Under the pieces are notes generated by a model. It saw only the letters and a program-made list of their open reading frames with translations. It searched no databases and was not told where the DNA came from. Source: Malurus cyaneus samueli (taxonomy: Eukaryota > Chordata > Aves > Passeriformes > Maluridae). From it: a stretch of DNA of 64,000 nt. The stretch is taken from NCBI GenBank assembly GCA_009741485.1, contig CM019218.1, positions 30,340,898 through 30,404,897 on the forward strand, read 5' to 3'. Below, piece after piece: positions 24,238 through 37,500 of the stretch (position 1 is its first letter; the number at the start of each line of letters is the position of its first letter). Made by a program: the position numbers and the translations under genes.

Positions 24238-27200
24238 AAACTCTGCTAGCCTTAGGCAGTTAGAACAATCAGGACAGTGGAGCAGTATCTGTGAGCTAAA
24301 CCAGAGCAGTAGGTAAAGAGCAGAGGGTTGCTCTCTGTGAAAGCACAGGTGTGAGTCGGATGATGAGGAATCTATTCCTGGCCCTAACAAACAGTGCAGG
24401 CTCTGCACCTGATTCACTGATGTGTTACTCTACTAATCTTTTTTGCCTCACCTTGCCACTCTCCTGTATACTGTAGCAATCAGCTACACTTCCACATAGT
24501 ACATATAAAATGCTATCAATTTGGAAGGGTGATTTATATCCTATAGCAAAACTTTATATTGATTCTGGTCAGTGGGGTGGACATTGTGGGACCAGAATAA
24601 TTTCCAGAGCCTGCAGCATTTTTGACATGCTATGTGTGTCTGCAGTATGTGGTGTGGCTCAGGCTACAATACTGTTTTTCCTATTGTGGGTCAGCTTTCA
24701 TGGGCAGGTTGTGTACTGTACTTTATTTCTAACTGGGAGCTCACTTTGAATGTGTAAATGCTACATGTATAAACTTCAGATACCTGTAGCACCACCATCC
24801 CTCAGCCTGTCCAGTCTCAGGTGTCTCATTACCCTCTCCTAGTTGTAGTGTGGAAGAGATCTTGTTTTGGGCTATTCTGCTGTCCCACTCCTCTGGATAT
24901 TCTTGCAGCTAGACCCTTTCTGAGAGTGGGGAACAGACCCAGTCAGCTGCTGAAAGAAAGCAGTAGACTTAATTGTGGCAATGCTAACAGTGTGGATAAG
25001 CAGATAACGTGCTGCTTAGAGATTCAGCTGTGATTTTGCTGCCCATTGTGTAACTGATTACAGGGCTTCAGTTGGTCAACAAGTGTCATCTGTTGAGTGG
25101 CAAAGTCCAGACCAGTGCTGCAATATTATGACAAAGCAAGTGTCAGCAGCTTCCCGAGAAGGCAGCTGGTGATGGGCTGAGCTTTGTATGAGTCCAGCTG
25201 TTGGGTCAATGATGTAGCCATGAGTATTTCTGAAGAATATGAAGTGCTCTGGTGTATGGTACTATTGCTATGAGTAGAGCAAATGCTGCTTCTTGCCTGT
25301 CCTCAAGAACCATTGAAGGAAGCGCAGAAGTCTCCTATTACTGTTAAAACAAAAACTGAGTGCCGTATGGGCACAAGAAAACTTAGATCCATTGGCAGCA
25401 GAACAAGACTATGAATTATTCATTCCTCCAATGCCTTCTGTATGTTCCATCCTCTCAGGCTGTACAGGATGCTGTCTGCTGGAGATGCAGACAGATCTGC
25501 TTTCAAAGCCATGGGGACATGACCCTGCAGACTGTGATCACCACTGTTGAGCTTGTCCTTCATTAAACTGGCTTGGGCCTTGTTGTGTCACCCTCAGGGA
25601 CACAGAAGTAACCTCTGATCATCCTGTGGGTTGTTGGTAGGAACACTTGTAACACCAATGAAACCTGTGACACATCTGGTAATGCCAGCCTGGAACTGTG
25701 TGTGAGGTGAGGGCAGAGAGTTAGGAGCAAGATGGAAGGCCTGTCTGTTCTGGCTCACTTTGCAATGGGGAGGTGCGGGAGCCGCATCTTTTGTAGAATT
25801 GCTTTGTTTTTTTTAAGAGATGTTACACCGTGTGATTTTGTTCCTAGCTCTGTCTTGCTGAGAAGCCAAGGTGTCTCCTGCTGAAAGTTCCCTGAGAACA
25901 GGCAAAGTGCTTTAGTGTAGATGAGTGTATTTAAATGGCTGTTTGGGAACATCTGTAACCTATAGTTTTTCTCAAATCATTGACTAGTAGGCATTTGTAT
26001 GTGTAATGATTGTCAATTGGCAGTTGGATATGAGAAGCACTGAGGACTTACGGAGCTGCAGAGACTTAATTCTCCTCCAGCTCTTCCATGACCTGCTGTG
26101 AGCTCAGGTAAGAGGTGTCCGGTGTGAGAGAAGGTGCTGCTGAAGGTTTGTTCAGAGGCTTTTCTTCAGCTTAAAATGGGGTTTTAATTATTCTTTTTCT
26201 TTTTTGTTCCCACTTGTTGGTATGAAGATTCCTTCAGCCATTTTGCATACCGAAGCTTGCACCATGCATGCTGTATTGCAGATTTTTGAGCATTTTTCCC
26301 CATTTTCCTTCTGCATCTCTCAGAGTTGCTCTTGGCTGCTAGGCTTTTGCTGAGAGGTATCTGATTTTTAGCACAGGGAAAGCTACCTGTAACTAGCAAC
26401 AGCTGTAGAAATGATGGTCTTCTTAAAGCAATTAAATGCCTTTGAATTTAAAGCTGTCTTGTAATGGACCCGTACTCCATTTTGAGAGCACTTCAATTGT
26501 TCTTAAAGAGCTTTTTGGAAAGGAAGAGGATGTTACTTTAGTCAAAACAAGACACTGTAGCTTGTGTTCAGAGCAGTTTTCAGCTTCTCATGTCAGCTAG
26601 CTGGCTGTGCCCTACAGTGAGTCACCTTTGGAGTTGTCCTAGTCCAGAAGCTGAGGGAAACTGTGGACACTAAGATGAAATCCCAGACTGTGTTTGAAGA
26701 GTCCTCACTAAAAAAAGTGGTGGCAGCATCCCGAGGGGGACAGCTGCCCAGCTGTCTTGAAAGGTTGGGTAGGTTTCACAAAGAATGCTGTCAAGAAAGA
26801 AAGGGTTGCTTCTGAAGAAGGTAAAATGTGTGGTCTTGACTGAAATGAAAAGGCGATAAACTGGAAGCATACCTTTTCTTTGTTTGTTTTTAATCAGTAA
26901 AAGCAGTAGACAAACAGAGCAGGCAATGGATTTGTGGTTTCCATAGTGATGTAGCTATGGAAGCTTTTGTGCAGCTGAGCTTTGCCCTCACTGCAATCAC
27001 ACTTGAATGATATGAGTGTTCAGCTTTTCTGCCAGGGAAATGTAAGTATGTATCAAACATGGAACTGGCTGAAAATGCAGCTTCATGTTCATGTTTTATT
27101 GTTTGCCATGTTACCTGAATACGTGGATGTTCAGAAGCTCAGCTTATTTCTCCTTTACCTGTTCTGCACTGGAACACTGCATCAAACCATATTGATACCA

Positions 27201-27899
27201 CAGTTCTTGCTGTGCCAGACAGGGATGTATTGACCTCTGTCCTTTGCTTTCTGCCATTTGTATACACACACACAACCCACAGCACCAGTGCCTGTGACTG
27301 CAGCCACACTGATTTCAAACATGGTCAGGAAACATATGCACAGCTCTTTTGGGGCATGCTAACCGATCAGACACCACCCTGTGAAACTTGACAGTGTACC
27401 TTATGCTGTTCATAGCCATCACCTCACTTGTCCTTGTATCTGACATTAAATCATGCTTTTTTTAATGGGCATTTTGAGAGTGTTTTAATACTCAAAATAC
27501 ATAACCCTTGGGGAATTTTTGCATGTGGAGAGAACTTTTGTGACTGCGAATGGTTGATTAATTCTGGCTTTTAAAACAAGGTGGAGGTGGAATTTTTCAG
27601 CATCTCAGTGGTGAGATTACCAGTGGGTCCTAGAGGCAGGGGGAGGAAAATACTCAATGTGAATGCTGGATGCACATATCAGGCAGTTATGCATACACTA
27701 GTCCTGCACACATGCTTGCATCGTCCAGTCTTTGTAGTTCACAGGCATTTCTGCCTCAATCTTCTGCATTTCTTTTTCACTTGTACTGCTGCTAGAAGCT
27801 TTCTTGCTGTCTCTCTGAACAAATCTCCCTTACCTTCAGCATTTGTTTTGCTTGTCTAATGGATGTAATGGGTCATCTGTTCTCTTTATAGAAAGGAAT

Positions 27900-27975
27900 G
27901 TTAATTATTTTCAGAAGGCTAATTAGGTTGCTAATGAGAAGCTCTACTGCAGAAATATTTCCTTTAATTACTCAC
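27900..27975. promoter_or_regulatory. Cluster of homeodomain-type motifs
   Basis: Within about 75 bp there are GTTAATTATTT, GCTAATTAGG, GCTAATGAG and TTTAATTACTC, all variants of the TAATTA/TAATGA core bound by homeodomain proteins. Such density is seen in conserved enhancers but can also arise in AT-rich DNA. No conservation data were available. Confidence 0.25.
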
Positions 27976-28324
27976 TCTTAAGTGCTGTACAGAGACACTT
28001 ATTGAATATGCTGTTAAATACAAATGCTTGTATCTGGCTGAGAGATGCACCTTCAGGCTCCCTGAAAGAAATATTTTGGTAAACTTAGGAATCCATGTGA
28101 CACAGATGTCTGAGCTAATGAGACCGGAGCTAAGCGCTGCCTAGTTGTACAGTCTTTTTGACTGCACCTCAGTTTGGCACTTCTGCAAGTGACTGGATGC
28201 AGTTGCCCTTAGTATTTCAGTTTTGCTGATGACTTTTGTCAGTATAGGTAACTATTTGTGCTACCTGCCAGACCAATCTATAATTAGATGCAGCCCTCGC
28301 ACCAAATAGTTTAGTCTAATCAGC

Positions 28325-28440
28325 CAGATGGCAGTCAGAAGCTCAGAGGGGTGGAGTGACATGTCCAAGGTCATATTGCATATTATGGCAAGCCTAGTAA
28401 TAAAGCAGAGGTTTCATCAGTCCTGTGTTAGTTCACTGCG
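28325..28440 (-). repeat. MIR-type ancient SINE fragment
   Basis: The + strand reads AGAAGCTCAGAGGGGTGGAG, TGACATGTCCAAGGTCATA, then TAATAAAGCAGAGGTTTCAT and CAGTCCTGTGTTA. This parallels the antisense MIR core (CTGAGGCTCAGAGAGGTTAAG, TGACTTGCCCAAGGTCACA, AGTGGCAGAGCCGGGATT, CCAGGTCTGT) in the right order and spacing. The AAGGTCA block is the best preserved. This is one of the clearer ancient SINE remnants in the window. Confidence 0.6.
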
Positions 28441-28658
28441 TTATTTGCCCCTTGTGCATCTCTTAGGGCCAGCATAGCTCACTACAAGACTTCCATCAGT
28501 TTGCATATTGCTTCATGTGACAGTACAGCTGCTCAACAGCACCATCCGTGTAGCCAGCTTGGCACTGACTTAGGAAGATCCTTTTACTTCCCTAAGTCCT
28601 GTCTTCTATTTGCTTCACTTCCTTGTTGTAGTGATACTGAAATTGGCTAGAAAATAAA

Positions 28659-28688
28659 CTTTCTAACACAATTTGAAATGTTAGAAAG
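28659..28688. repeat. Perfect 10-bp inverted repeat, 10-nt loop
   Basis: CTTTCTAACA (28,659-28,668) and TGTTAGAAAG (28,679-28,688) are exact reverse complements separated by 10 nt. An isolated hairpin of this size without a larger element is probably chance or a mutational footprint. Confidence 0.85.
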
Positions 28689-31233
28689 CAGGCATTCTTT
28701 ATTACAGTGCTGGACACTTTCAGAGGATGTCTCCTCTAACTGAGTGTGTGTTGTGAAACTTTATGACATCCGTCATGGTTATACATATCCGTTATAATGT
28801 GCTTCCTAACTAATACACAAACCTCACTTTCCGTAGAACTAATTTGCATGCATCTGCCTCTTACTGGAAGTCCTATTATGCTTCTGGAGAGTCATCTGAA
28901 GGGGTACTCACTGAGTGGCCCAATATGACAGGTGACCATTCCTTGAACTTTTCTTTGGGCATGCGTGTTGCTTCTTGTAACATAACTTGCCAAAACTCCC
29001 ACTGTATTCCTCATTTTCTGTTTATCTGCTGGTTCCAGCTACATTTATCATCCTGTGTGCATACTTTTGCATTCTTTTATCTTCCTTTGCTAGTTAGTCT
29101 TTAAGCTTTTATCTAGCAACATCAGGGGAACTGAAAATTTTTACTCTTTATGTTATCTATCAGTCTCAATGCCTTTTAGAATTTCTTTGGGAGAGCTACT
29201 GCATTCTAGATGATATTTTAGTTTTAGTATTCCCAGGATGTAAGCTGGTGTGGATCCCTAACGTCCCCTGCTTTTTGACTGCTGAGCCTTTATACAGCTC
29301 TGTAGAAGAGCTTCACTTTCCTTTCAACATCCTCTGGTGTCCAGTCTGCTCTTAACCAGATTCTTGGAACTTTTTACATGCTGTGGCTCTACTGAGAAAA
29401 TGGTGAGGGAAGGCTGCTGGGTGGAGGCAGCTTCCATGCATAAGAAAATGGTCCTTACTCTTTTATATACTGGTCATCATAAACACAGCAGGAGAAGGAA
29501 GGAAGATTTGTCAATGTTGTGGATGCAGTGCAAAACTTGGCATTTTGCTCTGTTCTGCCAGCATGTCTAAGTGCAGGTGATTCATAAGAGTGACTTAGAC
29601 ATAAGAAATACCCGAGAAAACTATTATCAGCATGGGACCATCCTCTATTTCTTTTCAGGCGCACATGTGCACTCCTAGAGCTTTTATCTGTGTGCCACAC
29701 ATGCAGCATTGCCTTGGCTGAGGCACATTCATTTAAAAGTTCACTTTGCATATGGAATATTTAAGATAACTTTGCATATCTTTGCGGCTGTGGGAGCTGT
29801 TAGAGGCAGCGAGGATGCAGGGAAGCAAGTTGCTTAGCTGCAGTGTAATCTGGGTTCTAAGTTGGTACAAACCGATGCACAGCAAGCACACTTGAAAATG
29901 TTAACACTTTAAACACCTTGGCATTGCTATGAGCTGTTGTGCAGATAGTGCTGTTTGGTCTATATGCAGTGTGATGGGTTTGTTGTTGCATATATCAAGA
30001 CTAGTTATATTATGGAATGACATTTAGATTGTTTTAGCAGGAGACAAAAACTTACATTCTTACTCATTCTACCAACAGTCTACTGCTTAATACCTAGTGA
30101 TTGTTGTAGAAGTCCTTGAATGCTGCAGGTTTGTGTAATCTGAAAAAGGAGCAGACAGCTGACCAGAGTGTGTGCCTCCAGGACTGCCGATAGTAGATGC
30201 ACAATTCAGGCATGCAGATGACAACTCTTAAGTATCTTACGTAAACATGGACAAGATAACATATGGTGCCTCTCTGGTTCTATTTGCTATGGGTCACCCG
30301 ATGCTCTGTTTTTTAAGCAGATTTTAAAGACGCCTCAAAAATAATTTAAGGTTTGGGGTTTTTGGAGAAGGTTATTTTTGGTGTCCAGTGTGAGCAGTAT
30401 CAAAACATTTTACTTAAAACTGAAGAATTCTTTTCTAGTCTTAACACAAGACAGTTCCCAACACACAGATGAGAACTGGCATCTTTGTTCAACTGGCATT
30501 TTGCCCAGAGGCATGAGGTACCTATTGTCCAGAAGAAAAGCAAGATAAAGAAAAAAATCTTGTTTGATCTGAAATTACCCTATGTAACCGCAAGTATTTC
30601 ACCGAGGTGAATAAATCAGGGTTGTACATGCTTTAAGCAACTCTAAGTAGGTACTGCAAAGGTAGTATCAGGAATGATCAAACTTCACTTTTGTCTTCAC
30701 AATGTCCCTAGCTATCTTCACAGGCTCTAGTAACTACAAATGGGAGCCTGTAGGCAAATGAAGCTGGTAATGAAGGTGCCTTTGTTAGGTGCCTGAAATT
30801 CATGAATTAATTTGGGCTCTGCATGTGTGTATGAAATGTTTATATGAAATTCAAAATCTAGTAAAGCCATGTAATGCAAATAATTTGTTAGAATGGTATC
30901 ATGTTGCAGTAATAGTGTAAGGCAGATTACTGGAGGCAAACAAGTTTCTGTCAGAGGGGCGTTTCAGTGAGTGAGACCTTAGGGTCTGCTCAAAGGAGGG
31001 ATCAGTTCCTCACTGCTTAAATAACAACTGTGCCTCCTAAAATAACAACCAGTTGTTTAGAGTGTATCTTTAAACTTTTCTTGAGATGGTAGAATGAAAG
31101 CTGAAAACATAAGTTGGGTATTAAGGCCACCACAAATGAAGAGCTGGGCAGAAAATAGTGTGACCCTGGGAAAGGCCTGCCAGTTTGAGAACTCTGTGAC
31201 TGATCATTAATGGGGCAGGACACTCTTGTGTGA

Positions 31234-31666
31234 TTCAAGACAGCCAGCACAGCTTTGCCAAGGGTAAGTCCTGCTTGACCAACCCAGTGGCCTTCAGTGA
31301 TGGAGTGACTCCATCGGTGGAACAGTGCAGGTGTTATTTATGTGGACTTCTGTAAAGCCTTTGACATGGTACCTCACACATTCTTCTCTCTAAATTGGAG
31401 AGACATGGGTTTGATGGGTAGATTCTTCAGTGAATAAGGAATTGTTTGGGCTGTTGCATCCAGAGGTTAGTGGTCATTAGGCAGAGTCCCAACAGATGGT
31501 GTCCCTCTGGAGTCTGTGCTGGGACCCTCTGCCCTCATAAGACTCTCCTTGGATTACTGCATCCAGCTCTGGGATCCCCAGCACACGAAGGACATGGACC
31601 TGTTGGAGTGAATGCAGAGGAGGGCCATGAAGATGATCAGAGGGCTGGAGCACCTCTCCTGTGAAT
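31234..31666 (+). mobile_element. CR1 LINE fragment with internal deletion
   Basis: The left part follows CR1 ORF2: GCCAGCACAGCTTTGCCAAG, then GGACTTCTGTAAAGCCTTTG, then CTAAATTGGAGAGACATGGG, then GGAGTCTGTGCTGGGACC. It encodes remnants such as VDFCKAFDMVPH, the reverse transcriptase neighbourhood of avian CR1. At about 31,526/31,527 the sequence jumps directly to the 3'-terminal part (TACTGCATCCAGCTCTGGG, then AGAGGGCTGGAGCACCTCTC). Several hundred bases are therefore missing, including the conserved FADD active-site region. It then ends abruptly near 31,666. It is a dead copy, younger-looking than the two at 5-7 kb. Confidence 0.88.
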
Positions 31667-34520
31667 GGAGTTCAGTTCAATGAAAGGAAACCCGTTGAAT
31701 TTTCCATCCACTGAAAAGCGTCTACTGCCTTTGGATGAGGCTCCAGGTTGGCAGGTTTGCCTCCATGCTGCAGAGGCATGCTTCTTTCTTTTCTGGTTGT
31801 GCTTGCCAGGCCCATGGAGAAACTGGGTCTTTCCAGCCAGGTGCAGAGTGCAATAAACTTCCTCTGAGAAGTTGACAGAAATTAGTGGAAGCTCAGCACT
31901 TGGCAAAAAGAGAAACTAAGTACAGTAGGTGTTAAGAACGAGCTGAACCTCATGGCTGGGAAGTTGTGGTTTTACCACTTCCTCTTACATGTTCCTGTTT
32001 TGTGGAAATGACTCTTCGAGTGTTTCAGCTGAGAGTGTCCTGTGTTTCATAGCATTTAGCTACTAGGGTGCCATGGGACTTAAAAAAAAGCCTCTTCTGG
32101 GAACCAGATGAAGTGCGTTCAGCTCAATATTCCCTTTTCTAAGGAAAAGTGATAGGTTTTACCGAGTCAGCTGATATTGCGAGGGAGGTGGAAGGGGGTC
32201 AGTAAATTACAGATACTCATGCTGTCTTTGGGCTTGAAGCTGTTTGAAGTTGAGTATCCTGTTTCTATTTGTGATCTGACCAAAGTCGTAAGATCAAAGT
32301 TACTAAAACATTGTCTCGATCTGCAGTAGCTGATTCTTCCTGGCCTGAGCATTTTCTTGTGGAGCCCAGCAGCGAGGAAGTGTCTATGCATCACAACTGC
32401 AGCTGGATAGAGACATTGGGCACCAACTCCTCCTTCTTCACACCTGTGTCTCAACATGTTCCTAAGGCCCCTGTATGACCATCACAAATACTTGTGTAAA
32501 GGGAATTCAGGGTCAGTGAAAGGTACTGTATGGATTGTCCAGAGAAACATCAGTGCTTTTATAAAGGAAAGAGAAGCTCTGATAGTGAGAACATGAACTT
32601 TCTGTATTATGCATCCGCATGACTTATCTATTCTGGAAAGAGCATTTTCCAGAGCCAAGTAAAAGAATACACTGTTATCTTGTCTCTCTTCTGAGATGGC
32701 CAGGGATCTTGGCCAATTAGTGCTTGTATTTCAATTACAAGGATGTTTTGTCAGTCACTGGGAATGAAATGAATATGTATGAGAAAAGAGCTGTGTATGT
32801 TTTGGAACATTTTCTTTTTTGAAGCATATAAAACAGAATAAACACAAACACACAAGCAAGAAAGTTGTTTTACTGCGTTAGCTGAGTGTGTGGACTTAAA
32901 TTCAAGCCTCTTTTTATCAATGTGCTTTGACCTTTTGCCATCTTTCTGCACCTGAGAGTGGAAAATGTCTTCTGTGTAGACTGACAGTTGAGTGAAGAGG
33001 TGAGTAGTATCTTTATATCCGTGCTGAGTTTAGGATTAGAGTTAGCAGTTCTTAAGGATTTTCTTTTCTAAGATGGAAGCTTAATTCCTTTTTCAGGTGT
33101 TTAGCAAGTAGGTGGTATTAATATGGTGCAGTTAAATTCCTTGAGTCCTGAAGCAGATGCATGTTAGCTGCTATTCACGAGAGATGGTTTCGAATTTTTC
33201 AGTAGGCTGAATGTGTAGATTGGATCTCAGAAAAGGGGTGAACGTGAGTTGGGTCTCAGCCATAAACTGATAGATCTGTAAAGCAGTCTGAAGCAATGGT
33301 ATTGCTTTATTTCATGATCTAGGCTTGCTGGACTATGATAGTTAAATTCCTGGATGTCAGGCATTCAGAATATCCTGAAGCAGCTCTGTGCACATACCTA
33401 CGAACTTTTCTGTCTTAAGGAACCCAAAGTGTTACACTTAGGTTGACTAATAAATACAGATAAATTTTGAATTTTTTTTCCAGTATTGGAGCAATGGATT
33501 TGTTGTTTTACTGGGGAAATTTAAATAGGACGTGGTCATTTCGACATACTGCAGTCATGAAAGGAAATGTGGAAGAAGAGTATAAACATAATATTAAATG
33601 GATCTATTTTCAGAGACTCTGTAAAGGTTGAAGTGAGCACACTGTGAAACTGTGATAAATGACTGGCAGGTTGAAAGTATGAATTTCAATCCAATAGTAC
33701 TGTTTGTAGTGTTTGCAAAAGCTCACCTCATGACAAAAATGAACACAGTCAGAAGAGGCAGATAAGAAAAGAAACTCATCCTCTTCAAGGAGAGGGGAAA
33801 TGAGGACAAATGAGTAAATAAAATAGGACAATATATGAAGGTGTCTCTATATCTTTATATGTCTATATAGCTGTAGATAGAATTCAGGTTCAATAGCAGG
33901 TGGATTTGCCTTCACTAAGGCAAACATCTACGGTCCATTCCAAACTAGAGAAGAGTCCAGTTCCGCAGTTTGAGAGAGAGGTAAGAACAAGCTCAGAAAC
34001 AATAGGAAAAGAGCCAAGATGGTATTAACTCTAGTCAGAGAAGATATGGGACATCCTTATGACCCAGCTCCCTGGCTCATGAGCTGGAGCACATGAAGCT
34101 GCAGGAACATGTCTCAGTTGGAAGAACAGTGCTGAGAAACTCTGCAAGTACAGTACCTTCATAAGTAGACTGATTGGAAAAGGAGGGAGCTATGGGATGC
34201 AAAAGCAAAAACTTGTGGATCAGTGTTGAGGTAAGAAATCGATGTCTGAAGACATAAGAGCTTCCATGAATGGCAGGGAGGAATAGCCTGGCAAATACCA
34301 GTTCTATGTGGGGCACAAAAGTTGAGTTATTCCTTTCTTTTTAAAGAGATCCTGAGTGTTCAACTTGCTACCTTTCAGAAGATTGAGTTTCAGTCACATT
34401 TCCCTGTGGAAAAGCTCTTGTGCGTCCTTCTTGGGACACCCAGCACATAATCACATGAATGACTTGATGGGGAGTCAAACACATTAGAGGTTTATGGTGC
34501 ATCTGATGCTTCAGGTTTAC

Positions 34521-34536
34521 AAAAAAAAAAAAAAAN
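34521..34536. other. Poly-A run ending in one undetermined base (N)
   Basis: Fifteen A residues are followed by a single N at 34,536, the only ambiguous base noticed in the window. This is an assembly or consensus uncertainty at a homopolymer, not a biological feature. Confidence 0.95.
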
Positions 34537-37500
34537 CTTTGTGATTGTAACTTGAATGCTAAACTTCCTGATACCTTGAGGAAATAACAGTGCTAAAAAT
34601 GTCAGCCTTCTTTTGCAAAGCTGTAAACAGGAACAGAAGTACCCAACACAGTGGGGGGTTATGTTTGCTGTGTAGGAACTAGGTCCTAAAACCTAAGTTT
34701 TTGTTGACTTATTATTCAGAACAGAGAAATTACACACTTTGCAAGCTCATGATAGCATTATTAATACTCGTGGTATGCTAATTGGTGGGCAGTAGTGGGA
34801 AAAACTGTGGGAACTGCTTAGAGGAGCTGCCTTTCCCAGCTGTTGGCATGGTTGTCCACTTGAGGATCTTGCTTTACATGATGAGGTGGTCAGTAGGATT
34901 CTAAGATTTATCCTCTTCTACCCTTCCTTTCCAGGATGTTTCTACCTCTGATGCCTATGTGAACTTGAAATTAAGAAGATGAGGTAGATGAGGTAATCTT
35001 GGAGCCTCCACAGGAAATCCTTCAGTGTAAGAGAATTAATTTGGTACTCGGAGACTGCTCAAGTTTTCTCCACTAGGGGTGTTAGGAGGAAACTTGAGGA
35101 ATCACAGCCTTATGAGTAGCAGGTAGCACATCTCACAAATAGTTTAATGTTAGGAGAAAAAATTATATATTGAGAAGGAAAAATTATTTTATGTAGAACT
35201 ACCATCAAGAGACTTCCAAAAGGGGAAAGAGAAGGAAACTCTTCATGACAGTCTTGGGCTATGAATGTGGAGGTGCTTAAGAGTGTGCTCCCTCCTGTTT
35301 CCTCTGATTTTGTGCAGTACCTTCTGCTTGCAGGGTTTAAACCTAACTCGGCTTAGACCAAGGTGCTACGTTTCTTCATGAACTGCAGCAGTTCTGTCCT
35401 TCTAGATGAAGAGTGACTGTAGTTGCTAGCTGCAGGCATTTAAACTATCCAGTTAGCTACTATCAGTTGAATTCTGGGAATTTTTAAAGGCTTGTGCACC
35501 CATGAAGAGTGATAAAAGGAGAGAGAAACAGTTCTTTACAGTTGTGTATATGCAACAAAAATTTCCAGTAAAAGAAGCAGCTGGTTTCATGAAATGCTGC
35601 TTTGACCTTTACCTGCAGCAAATGAGGGGACTATATTTTGAATATTTTGAATCTGTCAATAGTACATTTTTAAGTGACTTGGATTGTGTCAGTATATTAG
35701 TGAAGTAGGATTTTCGGTACTTCAGCACGTTGATCATAATATTTTTCCCTGCCAAGCTTTATTTTCAATGTGAAAAGTGTTTGAATTTTTTTGTCTTTTT
35801 TTTTTTTTCCTGCAATCTGGCTTTCATCCATTTCATGCTGATTCTGGTGTATTTCTGAAGATGGTTCAGAAGTTCTGGGCTAAGCATATTTATTTGTTAC
35901 TGATACTGACCTCTGTGAGTTGATCAAATCAATTTATTATGATAGGTCGAAGCAGAATGGTTTATTTGCTTTTCATTTTGCTTTGAAAAAATGAGGCATT
36001 TTTTAAGAAGAAAAAACCCTAGCTTTTCAAAAATGAACTGTCTAAATTTCAAAAAAGCTGTCAGAAACCACATAAGATGCGTGACACATAATGTCTTGCC
36101 ATAATGTTGTCTTTTCTTTACACGTGTTGGCTGTGTAGTGACAGTGGAAAGGATAAAATCTTGCAGACTCTCATTGTGTTTCAGGACAAATTCTCTCTCT
36201 CCATTCATCACTCTGGTTTGGGTTGCTGCTAAGCCATGATATACATTGTGTTCTTTGAATGTCAGATTTTCTTCAGTCAGCTAATATCATGTGTTAAGCT
36301 CAAGCTTTTGAAAACACGTGAATTTTGATTGCCACTGTACTTGAATGCAGAGTTTGAAATTAAGGAGTCCAGCTCACAGGAGCTTATGAGTCAGTCAGTT
36401 GCCCAGCAGGGAACTGTAAGTGCTCAGATATAGGCATGAAGTCACAGTGTGTGAACCTTTATTACATTTTGAAAACTGGGTTATAGGAACTCAGTTCTGT
36501 TCTCACTACAGAAAATGAAGTCAACTGTCCAGGTTAAGATAATGGTGAATCCAGGAACTAAGCACCCAAAACTGAAGGATGGCTGATACAGATTCTCTGA
36601 TCAGATTGTGTCCCCCTGGAAATGCCATCTCGTTGGGCACAGACCTTCCATAATGCTGGGCTCAGTGTTAATGAGAAGCTCTGCCTGCTCCTACAGGAGG
36701 GTCCTGGCTTCAATCTCTGCTTTGTGCTGGAGCCACATCAGGGGCACTTGGGTTCTTGCTGGACATTTGCTTGTTTTGATAACTGTACTGTCAGCAAACG
36801 TTGGGAATTCAGGGCAGCTTTTCCAAACAGGGAAGCCAGCAGGTAAGGCACAGGAGTCTTACGGCAGCAGGCTTGGAGAACAGCATGACCTTACCTGAAT
36901 GAGATGGTGAGGAGATTTGTGCTTAATACTTGTAGATGTCAAGTTTGGATTCAGTTATTTTTCATAGTGTCTTTCAAATCTGCAAGTAGATTACTTAATT
37001 TCTGTCAGGTACTATGGAAACATTCTTCTTGGCCACTGTAAGTAGAGCTACTGCCTTAATTTGTTCTCAGGTTGGAGTGGTCACTGTGGGCTAAAGTGTT
37101 GCACATAACATGATGCTATGTGTGAGGCAGGGCGTGGAAAGTTCTCCACTTTCTGCACTTCTGCCATTCATGACATCACTTTAGTCAGAAAGCTATTTTT
37201 AAACAATGTCTCCATATTTTGTCTTTGTTCTCTGAGAAGCCACCCTCCCTCCTTCCCAAGAAAATCCTACCTTTCTCCTTTCCATTATGCCATTGTGAAA
37301 TGTGGGCAGCCCACAAACAGCCAGTACCGGTAAGAACTACACTTCCCCATCCCTTTGGTTTAGTCTGGTAATTGGATTCATTTAATCTCCTTTTGTTGTC
37401 ATTCTTTTTTTACTGTATCCCAGTTCTCTTTGGAACAGATTTGAAAGATAGACAGGGATCAGAGGCTGCCAGCAGGTACAGAGTGAACTGGGCAAGGGAA

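Noticed and set aside
27260..27275. CA-type microsatellite
   Set aside because: Only about five CA units; no long microsatellite was found anywhere in the window.
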